NCBI RefSeq assembly: GCF_003672135.1
Contig: NC_039506.1
Location: 6,014,001-6,078,000, forward strand
Source: Ooceraea biroi
Taxonomy: Eukaryota > Arthropoda > Insecta > Hymenoptera > Formicidae
Length of the DNA: 64,000 bases
Reading direction: 5' to 3'
The notes below the pieces were generated by a model, which saw nothing but the letters and a program-made list of their open reading frames with translations, was not told the DNA's origin and made no database searches. Below, one piece after another: positions 37,339 through 51,352 of this stretch (position 1 is the stretch's first letter; the number at the start of each line of letters is the position of its first letter). A program made the position numbers and the translations under genes.

Positions 37339-38499
37339 CTACTTGCGTTTTCCTTTCAATCTCTTCGCATGTTGATGTGCCTTGTAATGTGTCTTCTTCT
37401 TCTTCTCGTCAATAATATCCTTGTACTTGCGCTTGTTAAATTTCGTGAATTGAGCATCTGCCATGAGCTCGTCGACGATTGTCCTCTTTCGCTCCTTCTT
37501 GGTAAGACGCGAAGAGTAAAAGTCCATTGGTGAATCGACAACTTTGCCGACATGGAAATGTTTCGGCAACGTTTGCAAATCGTTCTTCTTGTAGAAGCGT
37601 TTAGGGTCCAACGCGGATCTCATTTGCAACACCTCGAGATCGCGTCTGATCTCTGGCGTTACATGAGGCGTACGCAAGTTGCACCATCCCGCACCTGCGC
37701 CCATCTTTTTCCTCTGGCGTTGCTTGCGTAATTCCAATTGGTGTTTACTTAACTCATACGGTGGTACGACGTGCAGCTGCTCGAAACCAGGCTTGATAAC
37801 ACTCTTCTCCAGGATTTTGTCGAGTGGGTTAACCTCTTTTCTCAAGTTTGTTAATTCTTCCATTGGCTTATAGGTTGCCTTCGAAGATTTCCAACCCATA
37901 TCAGCTTCAAATTGTTCTAGATCAAAGTCATTGCTGGAAACTACTTTCTTCTTTTTTTTTGGTTTCTTTTTCTCAGTAATGCCAAATGCAACGTAGGGCT
38001 TGATTTTATCTGTTAGAAAAAAAGATATAAAATTGCTTAATATTATTAACCATTCTAAATCTTTCACTTATCTCCTATTTTCATACTATAATATTCATTT
38101 TTTTCTGTATACTTGTTCCTAATAAATATTATTTATAAATATTCAAAGGAGAAAACTATATTAAAAAGACCCATTGCTATACATACAATTAATTCTGCGT
38201 GTTAAATAACATTAATATATATTTTAATTATTCCATTTTCGCATAAATTGTGAATTTAAATTTGTTTCAGATAATCGACAATAGTTAATTAAATAAAAGA
38301 AGAGAATTGAAGAATATCAAAATCTAAGCTCTTCGAACATCAAATCCTAACCTCAAACGGAAATGGAAGATATATAAAGATACATATACTTACCGTTGCA
38401 TTTAATTTTCACGTCGTCATCGGTATCATCATCCTCGCTCTGCAATTGATCTCGCTTTAAAAGATCAGAATTTCCTTTAGTATCAATTACTATTTCCAT
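37339..38499 (-). CDS. DNTTIP2: Fcf2/DNTTIP2-type pre-rRNA processing protein
   Basis: Two exons on the minus strand, 38394-38499 and 37339-38009. A consensus donor (CG/GTAAGT) and a pyrimidine-rich acceptor join in phase 1 to give 777 nt (258 residues). The N-terminus is acidic (SEDDDTDDDVK). A lysine-rich stretch, KKKPKKKKK (~49-57), is a probable nuclear/nucleolar signal. The Fcf2 domain covers roughly 139-235, with GAGWCNL, TPEIRRDLEVLQMR, ALDPKRFYKKND and a basic C-terminal tail. Yeast Fcf2 acts in the SSU processome for 18S rRNA cleavage; vertebrate DNTTIP2 is a much longer protein with the same C-terminal domain. This protein is close to the yeast size. The canonical Trp-Phe of the domain reads Trp-Cys here. 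It is convergent with HSD17B8. Confidence 0.93.
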
Positions 38500-40437
38500 T
38501 GTGCTCACTGCTAGCACATGCACGTACGTTATGTTTGGTTATATTAAAGACCTTTCCGACTTCAAAAGCGCCATCATTTAGATAGAACTAAAAAATGTCG
38601 TGATCAACATTACCGACAACATTGTCAGCGCGTCGCATAAATTTTGAAACATAATAAATTTTGAAAATTTAGTATGCATATTTGAATTAAACTTTTATCT
38701 AAATGACAAAACCATAAGCTTATATAAAATATATTTTTTCAGAAAATGTGTGAGCGTAATAATCGTAACTGAAAGAATAAATTATATTTCACATAAAATA
38801 TAGCACTTTTTATTTGTTGAAATGCAAGTGCAAAAAAATATCTCTCTCATTGAAAATTAGTGCGATTTACAAATTATTGCATGCGTTATTGCTATTATAT
38901 AAGCGAAAAAATTAAGCCCTCACTAATGCGCGATGCAATCTATCACAGAGTCCATCAGAGTTTATTATAATCCCATCAATGAAAACGTTTGGAACTTCCC
39001 TGAAATTCCTTGCCTTGTGCATTTTACTATGTGCAAATTATTATTTAGCTTGGCTATAAATATGAAATTTTTTGTCTAGAAGCAAACCAATAATACTAAA
39101 TAATCCATATAATATGAAACAAATTGCTAATTCGATAACTTATATCAATTCTTAGTTTGCGCAAGCAAATCGACTCTTAAAGTGCGTTATGTATAATCTG
39201 AAGACGTAACATATATCGCAAAAAGGGAAAACTCCGCAGTATTCCTACGAGCACCGAACGAGTCAAAAGTCCTTTCTTTGTGACAAAAACAAGTGAAATC
39301 GATAATTTGTATAAAAGTTGGTAAATTGAAAGAAATATATAGAAATTTTTAATATAAAATTTCAAACATTCTAAGTACTAAATTATAGATTTAAGTTAAA
39401 CATTTGTGGATTTTCTTCTACCTGTTTTTATTTTTATTTTAGCATCTATTAGTTTGACAAAGCTAAATTCTATCCGTTAATAAAAGTTCGAATGATTATT
39501 TTGTATTATTATATTTTAGATTAAACATTTAATTATATAATCTTTATAAACATCATTTTAATATAAAATTTATATAATTATTTGCTGAATCATTTCCGCG
39601 GAATGCTAATGGTTACAAACTTTTGAAAAAAATGAGAATCAAAACTGTTATTTGATATTGTAAGTTTCTATTTTTCATATTCAATAGATTACAATATAAT
39701 TATCGAATATTCAATGAGATTGTGTATCATTGCTATAAAAATCTTATATATCACTCTATTTATAAATTACATGATAAAACAATTATTGCTATGATTTATG
39801 TTAGATATTCAGTCAAGTTTACGTCATGGAATCAAGTAAGAAGGAGAGACCACAAAAAAACGACAAAGATAAACGGCAATTCAAAAATTCAACAAAGTCT
39901 ATTGATCTCTTTTAGTCGACTTATATTTGCAGGATAACGTTGTGTTCGTCACGGAAAAAATGTCATTAAAGAATACAAATAGCTCGCGAAATCCGATCAT
40001 TTCCGAGTTTCATTTCCGTGCGTGCATGCTTGTGGTGATTGCTCATTAGTTAGACAGTTTTATTACTCTCCAAAGAATAAATGCACTGTGAAATCGAGAG
40101 ATGCCTAAAGGTGGGAGACGACGGCTAGAATATATCTGAACACGCATTAGATCGTGTACGCACAGTACCTTTGCGACCGGCACTTTCGATTAGCCTCAAT
40201 ATATATGGAATTTACACGGTGGAAATTAGAGTTTTTGTCACCTGCGCGTTTCATTTCTTACTTTGATTCAGTTTTTAATCTTACCCGAGAAATGTTATTA
40301 GCCTCATTTTCAAAGTGTTCCAAAACAGATAAATAGAAGCATTCATGATATACAATTAGGAACTTATTACCGTGAAAGTAACGATAATTGAATGATAAAT
40401 TTTGATGTTTCTTTACTAGGACATATTTTTCGTGAGA
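38500..40437. other. AT-rich intergenic region
   Basis: This separates the 5' end of the Fcf2 gene (minus) from the first NRF-6-like gene (plus). Promoters for both should lie here, but no clear TATA/initiator pair stands out. A pyrimidine-rich TTTCTTTACTAG ending at 40,420 resembles a splice acceptor, so the NRF start-codon exon may be preceded by an untranslated exon. Confidence 0.4.
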
Positions 40438-41462
40438 ATGTTACAATATAGATTCATTTTGTTTGTGTCATTATTACATCAATCGGTAATTTGCTCAAAC
40501 GTGAATAAAATAACGCCATTCTCGCAAGGATCTTTGATGATTGATGATTCTGTAACTAACGTGAATGCATGGAGAAATTTTACGGAATTGTTTGTTGGTG
40601 ACAAAACTGGATTCAAATTCCCAAAAAACACTTCCTTAAATGATACCAAAAATGCCGATGATGAACTTTGGGATCTCGATCAACTCTTGGAAATTTGGAA
40701 TCCAATCGCTGTTTCGCGAATCTGGAACAACGAAACGTACCGAAATGCAAGGATTTCGCTATCGTGTGGTGAAGATTTGACTCGTTACATGATGGGTATA
40801 TCGAAAAGAAGAAACTGGGCACAAAAAAGTAAGTTTAACTTGTAAACTCTATACACGTAACAAATTTTTGCGTTAATATGTGGATAGATATTAATGATTT
40901 TCGATGATAAAAAATTTATCAAAAATTTTAATTTATCAAAAAGACATGAAACATTGACTCTTAAATTACTTGTTTGGAAAAAAAAGCATTTGCAACAGGC
41001 AGACTGATGAACAGATAACAATATTACTTCGATAATTGAAAAATCTATGTTATAATATCGAAAAAGTTGTATTCAATGTATAATACACTTTACACCGCGC
41101 CATTAATCGTTCGATTGCAAAAAAATGTTCACGAAACAGTATTCCTAAGAAATCTATTTCATTATTTGTTGTACAATAATGCTTTCTCTATAAAAGTATT
41201 AATTATTTTATAAAAAAATTTGTTTTATGTCATGTAATGCGAGTGTATGCTCATGTTGAAAATTGGCACTATAGCCACAGGTCATTGTTACCGGTATTGA
41301 TAATAATAGGAAACTCTCAGACATCAGAAAGTAACTTTTACTTTAGGTGCAGAAAGTTATTAATGGTCTTTCAGATGAACATCATTTGTAATAACTATTA
41401 TTTTAATTTTAACTTGAAATTAATGTTGATCTGTATATATTTTTCTATGTTCAGAATGCAAA

Positions 41463-41502
<40 letters not shown>

Positions 41503-44500
41503 TAAATTACGTAAAGTATAATATCATAAAATTGCAGCGGTCCATTAGCGGCAACACTAGTTTTATTTGAAAAGAAAAGTTATAGTTAGTGATATTGAAA
41601 TCATATTTCATATGAAAAATATATTAAATATTTTGTGACGTAAGGAGTAAATTGAATTGCTTATAAAACGTAACGGACGTTGCATAAATGATATAACGAG
41701 GGAAAAGTACTTTCTTTTGGAGTGTGCTCAGCGTTCTCAACTGTATCACTCCGTATCGTTTCACATACCATAAATTAATCATATCTCTTATTAATTATAT
41801 CTGTTCATTATATACACATGGGTCGATCTTTATAATAAATATTCTTCTGAAAAAAAGAAGTAAGTCTACCGTTGCTATCTTTTTTTCATAAATAACGCTA
41901 AATTTTTAACGTCATCAATAAAAATTAAAAGTTTGCTTAGAACTTTTATCGTAAATCAAATTACTAAATCGGTTTTCAAACTTAGAAGAATACATTAAAA
42001 TTTTCTTTGTGTATGTAGTGCATTTGTAAATTGAAACTTTCATGCGAAATGCGGAAGCATTCCAGAAACGCTAAAGACATAAAACGCGTTTTTAACCGCC
42101 ACACATTACGATGAATTGATTAATGATTCTTCCTGAATATGTTAATGCAACTAAATAAAATGCAACGAACTAAAATGAGAACCACGATTTGATCGAAATG
42201 TTTCCTGTGAGAAAGGAGAAAGTAGTTTGGCAAGATAGGCACAATAGAATCAACTCGTACTTGAACGTGTTATAACATACGCACATACACAATTAAATAA
42301 TCATAAGCAGATTCTATAAGCAAAGCAAGATTAGTTTTTAAAAAGTGCAACGAAAGCAGGACTAAAGTTTGTGTTAAGTACCATGAAAATATTTATATAA
42401 TGTATGTTATGTATATTACGCGAATATATTATGTATCTAAACATTCAAATCTTTTCTAGTTGTATTAAAAATTGAAATCTTCACTTTCAGTGATGGATGC
42501 GGATGGCAAACGAACATGGGGTACATTTTCCGGCAGTAGATATTGGGTTGGAGATATGAATCAATGTCGCAAAATGGAAAACGGATTCGCGAAATGGCAA
42601 AAGGATGAGAGATTCCAAAGCGAAGAATTACCACCCTTCCGTGTCAGCGTAAATTCCATCAATCTTGTTCTTGAAATCCTACAGCCTGGATTAAACTTAG
42701 TAAGCAATAGAATTTTAACAATTTTGGTAATTCGTTACGTATAATATAATAGAATACAATAATTTCAGCAATGACAGATAAATGAAATAATACATATTCC
42801 TAATATAATGCATGTAAAAGTTTTTTACTATAATTCCAATGTTTTGCAATTAAATAAATCATCAAAGGAATTATAAGAAAAGATACCAGATTGTTATACG
42901 TAACATACAGTATTGACTGTCATAATATTTTATGTCATAATAATTACATCAACTTATATCTACAGTAAGAAAAATATTTGCACGTTTTATTTACAAGTTA
43001 AACAAAAAATACAATCTTCAGCTATTATTGTCAAAATCAATCAGGTCCATTATGCAATCAAAGTATTATGCAATGATCAAGTTATAAAAATAAATTTCAT
43101 CACTTTCACTAAGGAAATATCATCAAAGTATTTCCTGGAATAAAGCATCACTACCCACATAACATTTTGCAAGTATTTTGCTAAGAATTTGCTCAGAAAT
43201 GTTACAAACAAAATGGCAACAAGGTGTCCTCATTTGTTTCAATATTGGTAGCAAAGAAACACGAAAACAGCAACTTTACAGCACCTTTGGGGCAACAGTT
43301 GCGGTAAAAAATATATAATTATGGCATTATGTCAACAAAAGTGTGGCAAAAGTTAATTTCTGTCATTATTGTAGCAACATGACAGCAATAATTGCCAGCA
43401 AATAGATTGCACTACTTTGCTTTAGTAAAAAATGTTATCTGGGTATTTTCGTTAATTTCACATAATTCGACATAAACTTGTTTATATAATATAATATATG
43501 ATGATTACCAGATGTAATTTTCTATTTAAAATTATATTATTTCTATCCGCCTTTCGTAAGAAATTCATAAATGCATAATCATTATACAATCAGCTATTAT
43601 TAGATATTGCAAGAATAGATATTGCATAAAATTTTTAAGAATTTTATATAAGTTAGTTTTTATAATTCAAGTATATCTTATCATTATGTATTGGATGTAC
43701 ATAAATTAATGTAAAATATTTATTCTTCAGACTTACAATGTCACGCTTGGATTATGCATGCCCATCGCATGCAACCCAAGTGATATCGAAAACCTTTTGT
43801 ATTTTGTGCGAAACGTATCTAGTATCAGTTTTCCGTTAAACATAGCCATTAATCATGTACGAAATCTTTCGAAGGGATATACATTTTGGGAAGATACGAC
43901 ATTCTACATCTTGTTGTAAGCTACAATTTTTAAATCAATATACGACGTATGATTAAAATTATGATGAAAACTTTGAAATGCTTTAGTAATTGGAAATCTC
44001 TCTTTGCAGATTTGTCTTCGTCGTAGTATGCTTGCTTACGTTCATAGGTACTCTTTATGATGCTGCACTGCGTTACAAAATCCTACATGGGAGAGACAAA
44101 AAGAATGCCAACAACAATATACTAACTGAATTGAAACTTATGACCACCAACGGGAAGTTAGATCACCAAGTTACACTTTCGAGTTTGTGGACTGTTACGA
44201 CGCACAACGGTTCTTTGGGTAGCTTTTTGCATAACAAAACTCTTTTGTTACATTGCTCTATCTTAGCTCAATAAAATCGCAAATAAGCTATAAAATTATA
44301 AATTTCATAAATCATTATTGTAAGCATTAATGCATTGGTATCATACCAATAATTAATCGGATCAAAACTTAATCAATTAGATGTGAAAATCGCCGAACAA
44401 AACAGATAATGTAAAAGTAAAATATCTGAATACGATTATTTTTAGATATCCGCAATTCGCAAGATGAGCCAAAACCTTTATCGGAGGCATTGCTATCTTT

Positions 44501-47500
44501 CAGTTTGTTTGTGAATTTATCTAAACTCTGTAGTCTGGATGTCGGTGTAGATACTTTAGCACCAATACACGGGCTGAGATTTTACACGATGCTTTGGATA
44601 ATCCTGGTGCACACGTGTTTGCTAGCCAACGAAATTTCAGGTACGTGTAATTTCAAAAATAATTTATCGTGTGGTCGTCACAATGTGTTTTCATTACAGA
44701 TAGCAAAATGTTTCGAGATACAGCAGAGAATGATTTTTTATATCAGACTATCGGTAATAGCACGTATTCCGTAGATACATTCTTCTTTATCAGGTATGTG
44801 TTCTATTAATTATATCTCGTATATATAAAATTAGGTAAATAAAAAATTAGGCATCATCTGGGAATTAATTTGATCATTAAAATATTGGAAAGAATTGAAA
44901 TATTTTCATTAATAATGTAATAATTATATATATTATATATTATATATCTTACGGATCACCCCTACGCAACATAAAAGTAATATTAAAATGTAATATAAAC
45001 TTTCTGTTTCAGTGGATGCTTGGTAACATTTCTATATTACCGTACAATCGCAAATAAAAGGTTGCAGGAAAGAGAAATAATGAAGGGATATCGTGGCCAA
45101 GTTTTGCAATTTTTGGCAATGATGTGGTACAGGTACTTTCGCTTGACTCCGGTCTACCTCTTGGTGATCGGCCTGATTCAGATATCAATGAAGTGGTACC
45201 ATGACCACTCCATGATCGAACTACCCGCGCTGGATTATAAGACCTGCGAGAAATTCTGGTGGCGCAACGCCTTGTATATAAATACTTATTTCGATATGGA
45301 CGACCGAGTAAGCGCATCTCTGCATGATTCAAGCCGTGAATTTCGATTGATTTATCACGGTCACTAGGTTAAAGATAAATTCTGCAATTGATTTCCTTTC
45401 TTTTGACAGCAGTAAATTTTCCTATGGATAAAAATAAAACATATTTTATAGAAAATATCCTATAAGAAAGAAGCATAACGTTTAATTTTAATATGTCAGA
45501 GGATTGGCCATAAATAGAAATTTTTTAATGCAATATAATAATAGCTTAATATGTAAAAAAAGAACAATTTTTTAATACAGTATCATTTTTCCAAAATTGT
45601 ATATTGTATAAAATATTTAATTATTTTAATTTTGTTCTATGAAAATCACGTATGAGTAAACTGAAATGAAATCTCAATATTACATAAAATTGTGACTCTA
45701 CGTTATGCATTCTTATATGTGGAACAGGCATGATTCATTATAATATTACTATCTCATTGATTTCTCATTGATCAAACATTAATTGATCCTACAGTGTATC
45801 GTCTGGAGCTGGTACCTAGCAAACGACACACAATTCTACACCGTGGGAATAATCATTCTAATAATCGGAGCAAGGTAAGGAAAACAGTGAGAGGAAGCAC
45901 TCAACCAGGAAAAATACAAGCGATTTAAACGCGATCATCGTGAACGTTACCTAACCGATTTTCCTTCGTAGCTTTCTACCGACAGCTGTATTCATCGCAG
46001 CTTTCTTTTTGATCTCCTCTTGGATTACAACGGCGATAATTACTTTGAACACCAGACATGTGCCAAGGTAAGCATGCACGCATACATAACACTCTCATCT
46101 GCCTCTAAAACATATTCCGCTACATTTATCCAATAAACACATCAAGCATGAAGAACCGCAAAAAAAGATAAATAAACATATTTCCAGCATACGCGACCCG
46201 TTCGCGCATTATGAGAGTCTCTATGACAAGCCATGGACGAGAATAGGACCATATCTCATAGGGATGGCCACTGGTTGGTATCTCTTCAAAATCGACTGCC
46301 AGGTGAAGATGAATAAAGTAAGTAAACCACTTTCGCATACATGGATAATATTTACCATGCTTTCGAAACCTGTCCATATTAAATAATACGAAAATATGTA
46401 ATTGTATAACTTTACTTTACAATTTTACATAAGCGATTACGCGTGCACTGCAAGCATGTGTAACGCAATACATAATCAACGTGTGTAATCTTACTCGCAT
46501 AAATATCTCGTTATAACGAACAATACTGCAGTTGATACACGAGTCCCATAATTGCAGGTTGTCGTTGTATTGGGTTGGATTCTTTCTCTCACCACAATGA
46601 TAAGTATAGTGTACGGATTGCACGGAACTACTTTCGGACCGATATTGTCTGCTCTTTATACGGCTCTGTCACATTCCGGATGGGCAGTATGCTTAGCATG
46701 GATTTTGATCGCCTGTGTCACCAACCATGGGGGTAAATATCACAGCAAAGATCATCATTCTTACATTTGACTTATGTGTATATCTTAAACACTTTGGACT
46801 CATCACCTAAATCTATTATCTATATAAATAAGTTTCAAATAAAAGATTTTTAAAATAATATAACTTTCAGGTATAGCAAACCATATATTATCATGGAAAT
46901 ATCTGTACCCTATCTCCAGGTTGACTTATTGCGCGTATTTAGTGCATCCTGCACTTGTGCGAGCCATGATTTTGCAGGGTGAAAGTTCATGGCATCTTAC
47001 GTACGGCTTTATGGTATATATTTCTTATTCTTACATTCTCTCTCTTTTTGCAGTATATATTTTTCCTTATACAGATATATCACTTTGTATCATCAAAAAA
47101 TCAAATCAAATACTCAAAAAATTTGTATATTTATAATATAAAATTTGGTATATTTATAATATAAAATATTTAATAAATCTAAGGATTGGATGCACACGTT
47201 GATAAGCATTTGATAAAAAGAATACTGATCACAGAGAACATTATCAGAATAATTAGATAAAAATATTAAATTTACTTTTTATGTATTTCTACTCTTGAAG
47301 ATATTATACTAAGCTAGTTTTTGCCGCTTTTTTTGCTTAATTAATATGAAACTAATTCATGAAACTAGCCCATGTACGATAAATTAAAATATTCATGTAG
47401 AATATATGTACAAAATATTTTTCTTAATAATTTAAAACTTTCGGAAACAGAAAAAATTTCTTAAAATAATTTGTTTTAAGCGGCATTTGATAAGATATAA

Positions 47501-48375
47501 AAAAAAAGTATAATACTCTCAATCGGTATCTCAGTCTAATCCAGCATAAAACGAAACATTATGTGATATGTTAGAGATCTTTCATACCAACAAGCTAGAC
47601 TAATATATAAAAGCAAAGTTTTATTTTCTGTTCATTTAAAAACTAAATTGCAAACCGCAATTGCGTTAAACAATGAGATATACGTAAATAGAGTAAATGT
47701 AAGCATTAATTATTACTATTCCTTAATATCGAAAACTATTTAATGTAAATTATCTACTAATTTTGCAAAAACATAAATGAATCAACAAGAAGTAATTGAC
47801 ATTAAGTTGATAACACAGTAGTGTATATTTTAAATACATGAAAATAAAGTAAAAGTAAAAAGTAAAAAGTTTTATTATCGATCTGTGCAAAAACAATATA
47901 GGTGTATTTCAACACACGCCGCTAGATTCCGACTCATTGTACTCCAACCACGTTGGAGTGAAAGTACTTTGTAAAGATACTGCTTTATAGTTTTTACAAT
48001 AATTAACTCTTTGTTAATTATCCTTATATCTAAAACCATATTTTTTCAAAAACAGATATCTATGTATGAGAGTAAATATTATTTCTATTTAAATATTATT
48101 ATATTTAATTATATTATATTATTTATATTATAATATTATATTATTATATTTATTATATATAAATATTATTTATATTTCCTTCTTTCAAGAATCATATTCT
48201 TTCAAACATATATTTATAAAATCTTATATGCTGATATTGGTATATTTTACAGGCAGTTTTATTTTTTGGAGCTGTAGTGGCATCGTACGCTGCATCATTA
48301 TTTCTCAGCCTACTTTTTGAAGCACCAATAGTGTCTCTACTGAGGATAGTTCATCCCTTAAGAGCATGGAAATAA
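40438..48375 (+). CDS. NRF-6-like membrane acyltransferase, gene 1 (complete)
   Basis: Thirteen exons: 40438-40828, 42491-42699, 43731-43915, 44010-44218, 44446-44640, 44700-44793, 45013-45307, 45795-45874, 45972-46067, 46188-46317, 46558-46732, 46871-47013 and 48253-48375. All introns are GT-AG with compatible phases (1,0,2,1,1,2,0,2,2,0,1,0), giving 2325 nt and 774 residues. A signal peptide (cleavage near 20) precedes the extracellular NRF domain (Cys110 GEDLTRYM to about 245), a transmembrane segment (~262-280) and a multipass acyltransferase-3 domain from ~360. Typical motifs are SVDTFFF, RYFRLTPVY, FWWRNALYINT (509-519) and KPWTRIGPYLIG. The conserved active-site-region His is His387, but its usual preceding Gly is Val. 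C. elegans NRF-6 and relatives act in lipid transport and drug uptake; substrates are unknown. The exon 4 donor (GG/GTAGCT) is the weakest call. Confidence 0.93.
41465..41494. repeat. (AT)15 in intron 1 of NRF gene 1
   Basis: A perfect AT dinucleotide tract inside intron 1 (40829-42490). Confidence 0.9.
43154..43443. mobile_element. 290-bp MITE in intron 2 of NRF gene 1
   Basis: The 15-bp terminal inverted repeats read CCCACATAACATTTT on the left and, reverse complemented, CCCAGATAACATTTT on the right (one mismatch). TA flanks both ends (43152-43153 and 43444-43445). The interior is non-coding. Size, TIRs and TA duplication fit a non-autonomous DNA element of the Tc1/mariner type. It sits wholly within intron 2 (42700-43730). 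Confidence 0.75.
47125..47168. repeat. tandem duplication of a ~23-bp AT-rich unit
   Basis: Two adjacent copies of a unit beginning GTATATTTATAATATAAAAT lie in intron 12 of NRF gene 1. Confidence 0.75.
48060..48180. repeat. TATTA-rich low-complexity tract
   Basis: About 120 bases composed almost only of A and T in TATTA-like words, shortly upstream of the last exon of NRF gene 1. Confidence 0.75.
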
Positions 48376-51352
48376 TTACACCATGGAAATAATTCCGCTA
48401 TTTTGTGTGTTTTGATCATCATTGTAGAATGAAGATATTTGGGAATCACACATTACAATTTCCAAAACTTTTATTACCTATAACTTTGGTAAAAACGCGT
48501 TACTGCGTGTAAGTAAAAATATGCATGAGATTAATATGATGGAAAATACTACTATTTATTGATAATTATTGGAAATACACTATATATACAGAATGTAATG
48601 TAGATAGAACAGGTGATTATTGCATGAAATAATTAAATGTTTTGATAGTATGGAATAAGATTTGTATACTTATTTTTCACGTATGTTTTTTACTTTAATA
48701 TTGTGTAAATATAAATTATTTTATAACATATATGTGATATGCAATTATTTTATAACATATATGTGATATGCCTATTTAACATAAAAAATCGATTTCACCA
48801 TTATAAAAATGCATGGAAGATTCAACTAATTTATGATTTAAAAATCCAAGATTTTTCAGGTTCAGCAAATATAGCTCATTTCAGTTTCCATTAATTTTAT
48901 TTTTGCGTGCAGAGAAATAAATCGTCATTTATTTATTCGGCTGATAAAATATACAAACGTAAATATCTTCTACTATCACATACTATCACATAACGAGAAC
49001 TTATGAAAATGTTGTATTTTATGCTTTGAACTAAAAGAAACATACAAATGCAACATTGTGAAGTTTTAAAGAATAAAATATGAGAATAAAATCCAAATAT
49101 CTACTCAAGTCATTTCACTTTTTTGAAGAAAGTTTCATAATTTACATTACCTATTGAAAAAAATTAAATTACTTCACATATATTCACATATATATAAAGA
49201 TCAAAGTTAATATAAATTATAAGAAATAAAGTTCGAGAGATTTTACATCCTGCAGATATTATTTACACATTCGTATAACTACAATAGATTATTATAAAAT
49301 TGCAAGTAATAATTACAATAAAATTTCAAGAATTTATATCTCATAATTATATATATCAATGTTTAGTTTTTTGCCAAGCGTGTATTTATCTATTAAAGTT
49401 TTTAAAATCCGAATTAACGATTACTTTTTTGTGACGTAGACTTTTCAACATTTCTTATTCTGCTTTTATATGACGTTTCTTCGATATTACCAGTAACTAC
49501 GAACGAGAAGATCGTCGTTGAAGAATCTCGTAAAGGAAAAAAGAAGTTTCAGCATGACCAAACAGCCAATGATAGTCTGTCAAAGAATTCGTAAGAAAGG
49601 GAAAGAGAGACATCCTCTAATAGTATGAAATTTCACGGTGAAACTTCTAGGTTCTGTCGTTAATCTGGCACCAACTCATGCGAAACAACGTTGAAAGTTT
49701 TGCAATTTATTACTCGAAGCAGCATAGTTTGCATTGCACACTCTATTGTAAGTTCTCTCGCACCAATTAATTTGTCATTAATTAAAACGGCAGATGCAGT
49801 AACTAAGAAATTTTTGGTTGTAAATTAAAGATACTGTCGACAATATCACACATTAATGTTACAATTGTAATTTTGATAGCCATTTTTTTCTTTCCTTTTC
49901 TTCAAGATAAAGAATAAAAGAATAGGAATAAAACATTGCATCACGTTATCTGATCACATTAAAATGCTCTTCTCTTATTACGCGATAGTGTATGATTTAT
50001 ATCCATTATTACGATGATACTCTACGAAATATTTTTCGTACTTTAGTGGCTCTTACAAAATTTTTATTTCACCGATACGCAATACCGATTCTTAAACCTG
50101 TCAGATTGAAGAAAGATGGGCATTTCTCTTACACACTATGTGCGAAGCCGGAAATACAGTTATGCAACGTACTTACGCTTAAAAGTGATAGCAATGACGC
50201 GCAATTCCATGGATTCCATTAGTATGAGACACGTACAGTCCTCGAAACTATAAATTCATAAATGCAAAATTAGATGCTTTCAGAGCGGTTTCAAAAGCAT
50301 TAAGATTGATATCAAATATCCTCTTTCGACACATTCAAAACTTGTGCCAAAATAAAGTATGCTGCTCTTTCGTTTAATCTAAGAAATCTGGATCAGTTTC
50401 TTTGGAATTTTAATTTTAATTTTAATGATAAATTATAATCACGTCTATATCTCTCTTTCTCTCCCCCTTCCTCTGTTTTTCTTTCCTATCATGTCCACAA
50501 TGATGTCTGTGATTTTTGCCTGAATTTTAACGGCACGTTCGCGTTAACGCATGTTGACTTTTTCGGCAAAAATTTGCATATTCAAACTGCTTTTAGTTCC
50601 AACTTATTGTTAGTAATTTCAATTAAAGGATTTTAAGACTGACAAAAATTTGTCTAACCATCAGACTGTTGCGAGCATACGTGCCAATGAATTCATATTG
50701 TCCCTCTGCTCGCGTGCTTACCACGCGCGTGGAGAGTTTAAGTTTTCAGATTTCACTCTATAGGGAGACTGCGCCCCACCATCCTCTTCATTATAGACGC
50801 GAGACATTTCAGAACCATTGGCCGGGCTACAATCCGCTCGTGCGATACAGTTGATCCGTGGTCATCCACCAAGGAAGGAGGGATCCACTTGAACACAAAC
50901 TATCATCCTCTTTGCATTGTCTTCTTTTTTCTCATCTCAAAAGCGGACGCCACAACAATATCCACGTCTCGAAGCTATCATGAGTTTTAACAAACCGCGT
51001 TATCAAGAATTCACATAACAATTGCGCCAAATTGCGAATCAAGAATAATCAATCGATCAAGGAAGATCCAGATCAAGATTAAATCGTGTAACAAGTGCCA
51101 CAACGAGAAGAACTCTTGACAATGACAGCATCCTGACACAAGATTGATATCCAATTTATACTACGGTTGTCTCAAGGGTGTCTCTGTCAGCGGACCGCGA
51201 ACATCAGTAGACGAAAAGAAGAATCTTGCTTGAAGATCAATTTTAAAAACTCGTGGAATATCGCCAATGATGTGGATTCGTGATCAGTGATCTCACGCTA
51301 GTTTCCTTTAAACGTGTCACACATCTTTTCTGTGAACATTTACGAGACGAAC
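48376..51352. other. intergenic region between the two NRF genes
   Basis: AT-rich up to about 50.5 kb, then more mixed. It contains the 3' UTR of gene 1 and the promoter and 5' UTR of gene 2. Open frames at 49,992-50,222 and 50,669-50,854 show no domain and are not supported. No core promoter pair stands out. Confidence 0.45.
48714..48771. repeat. perfect tandem duplication of 29 bp
   Basis: Two identical 29-bp copies (48714-48742 and 48743-48771), each beginning AATTATTTTATAACATATAT, lie about 340 bp past the stop of NRF gene 1, probably in or near its 3' UTR. Confidence 0.9.
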
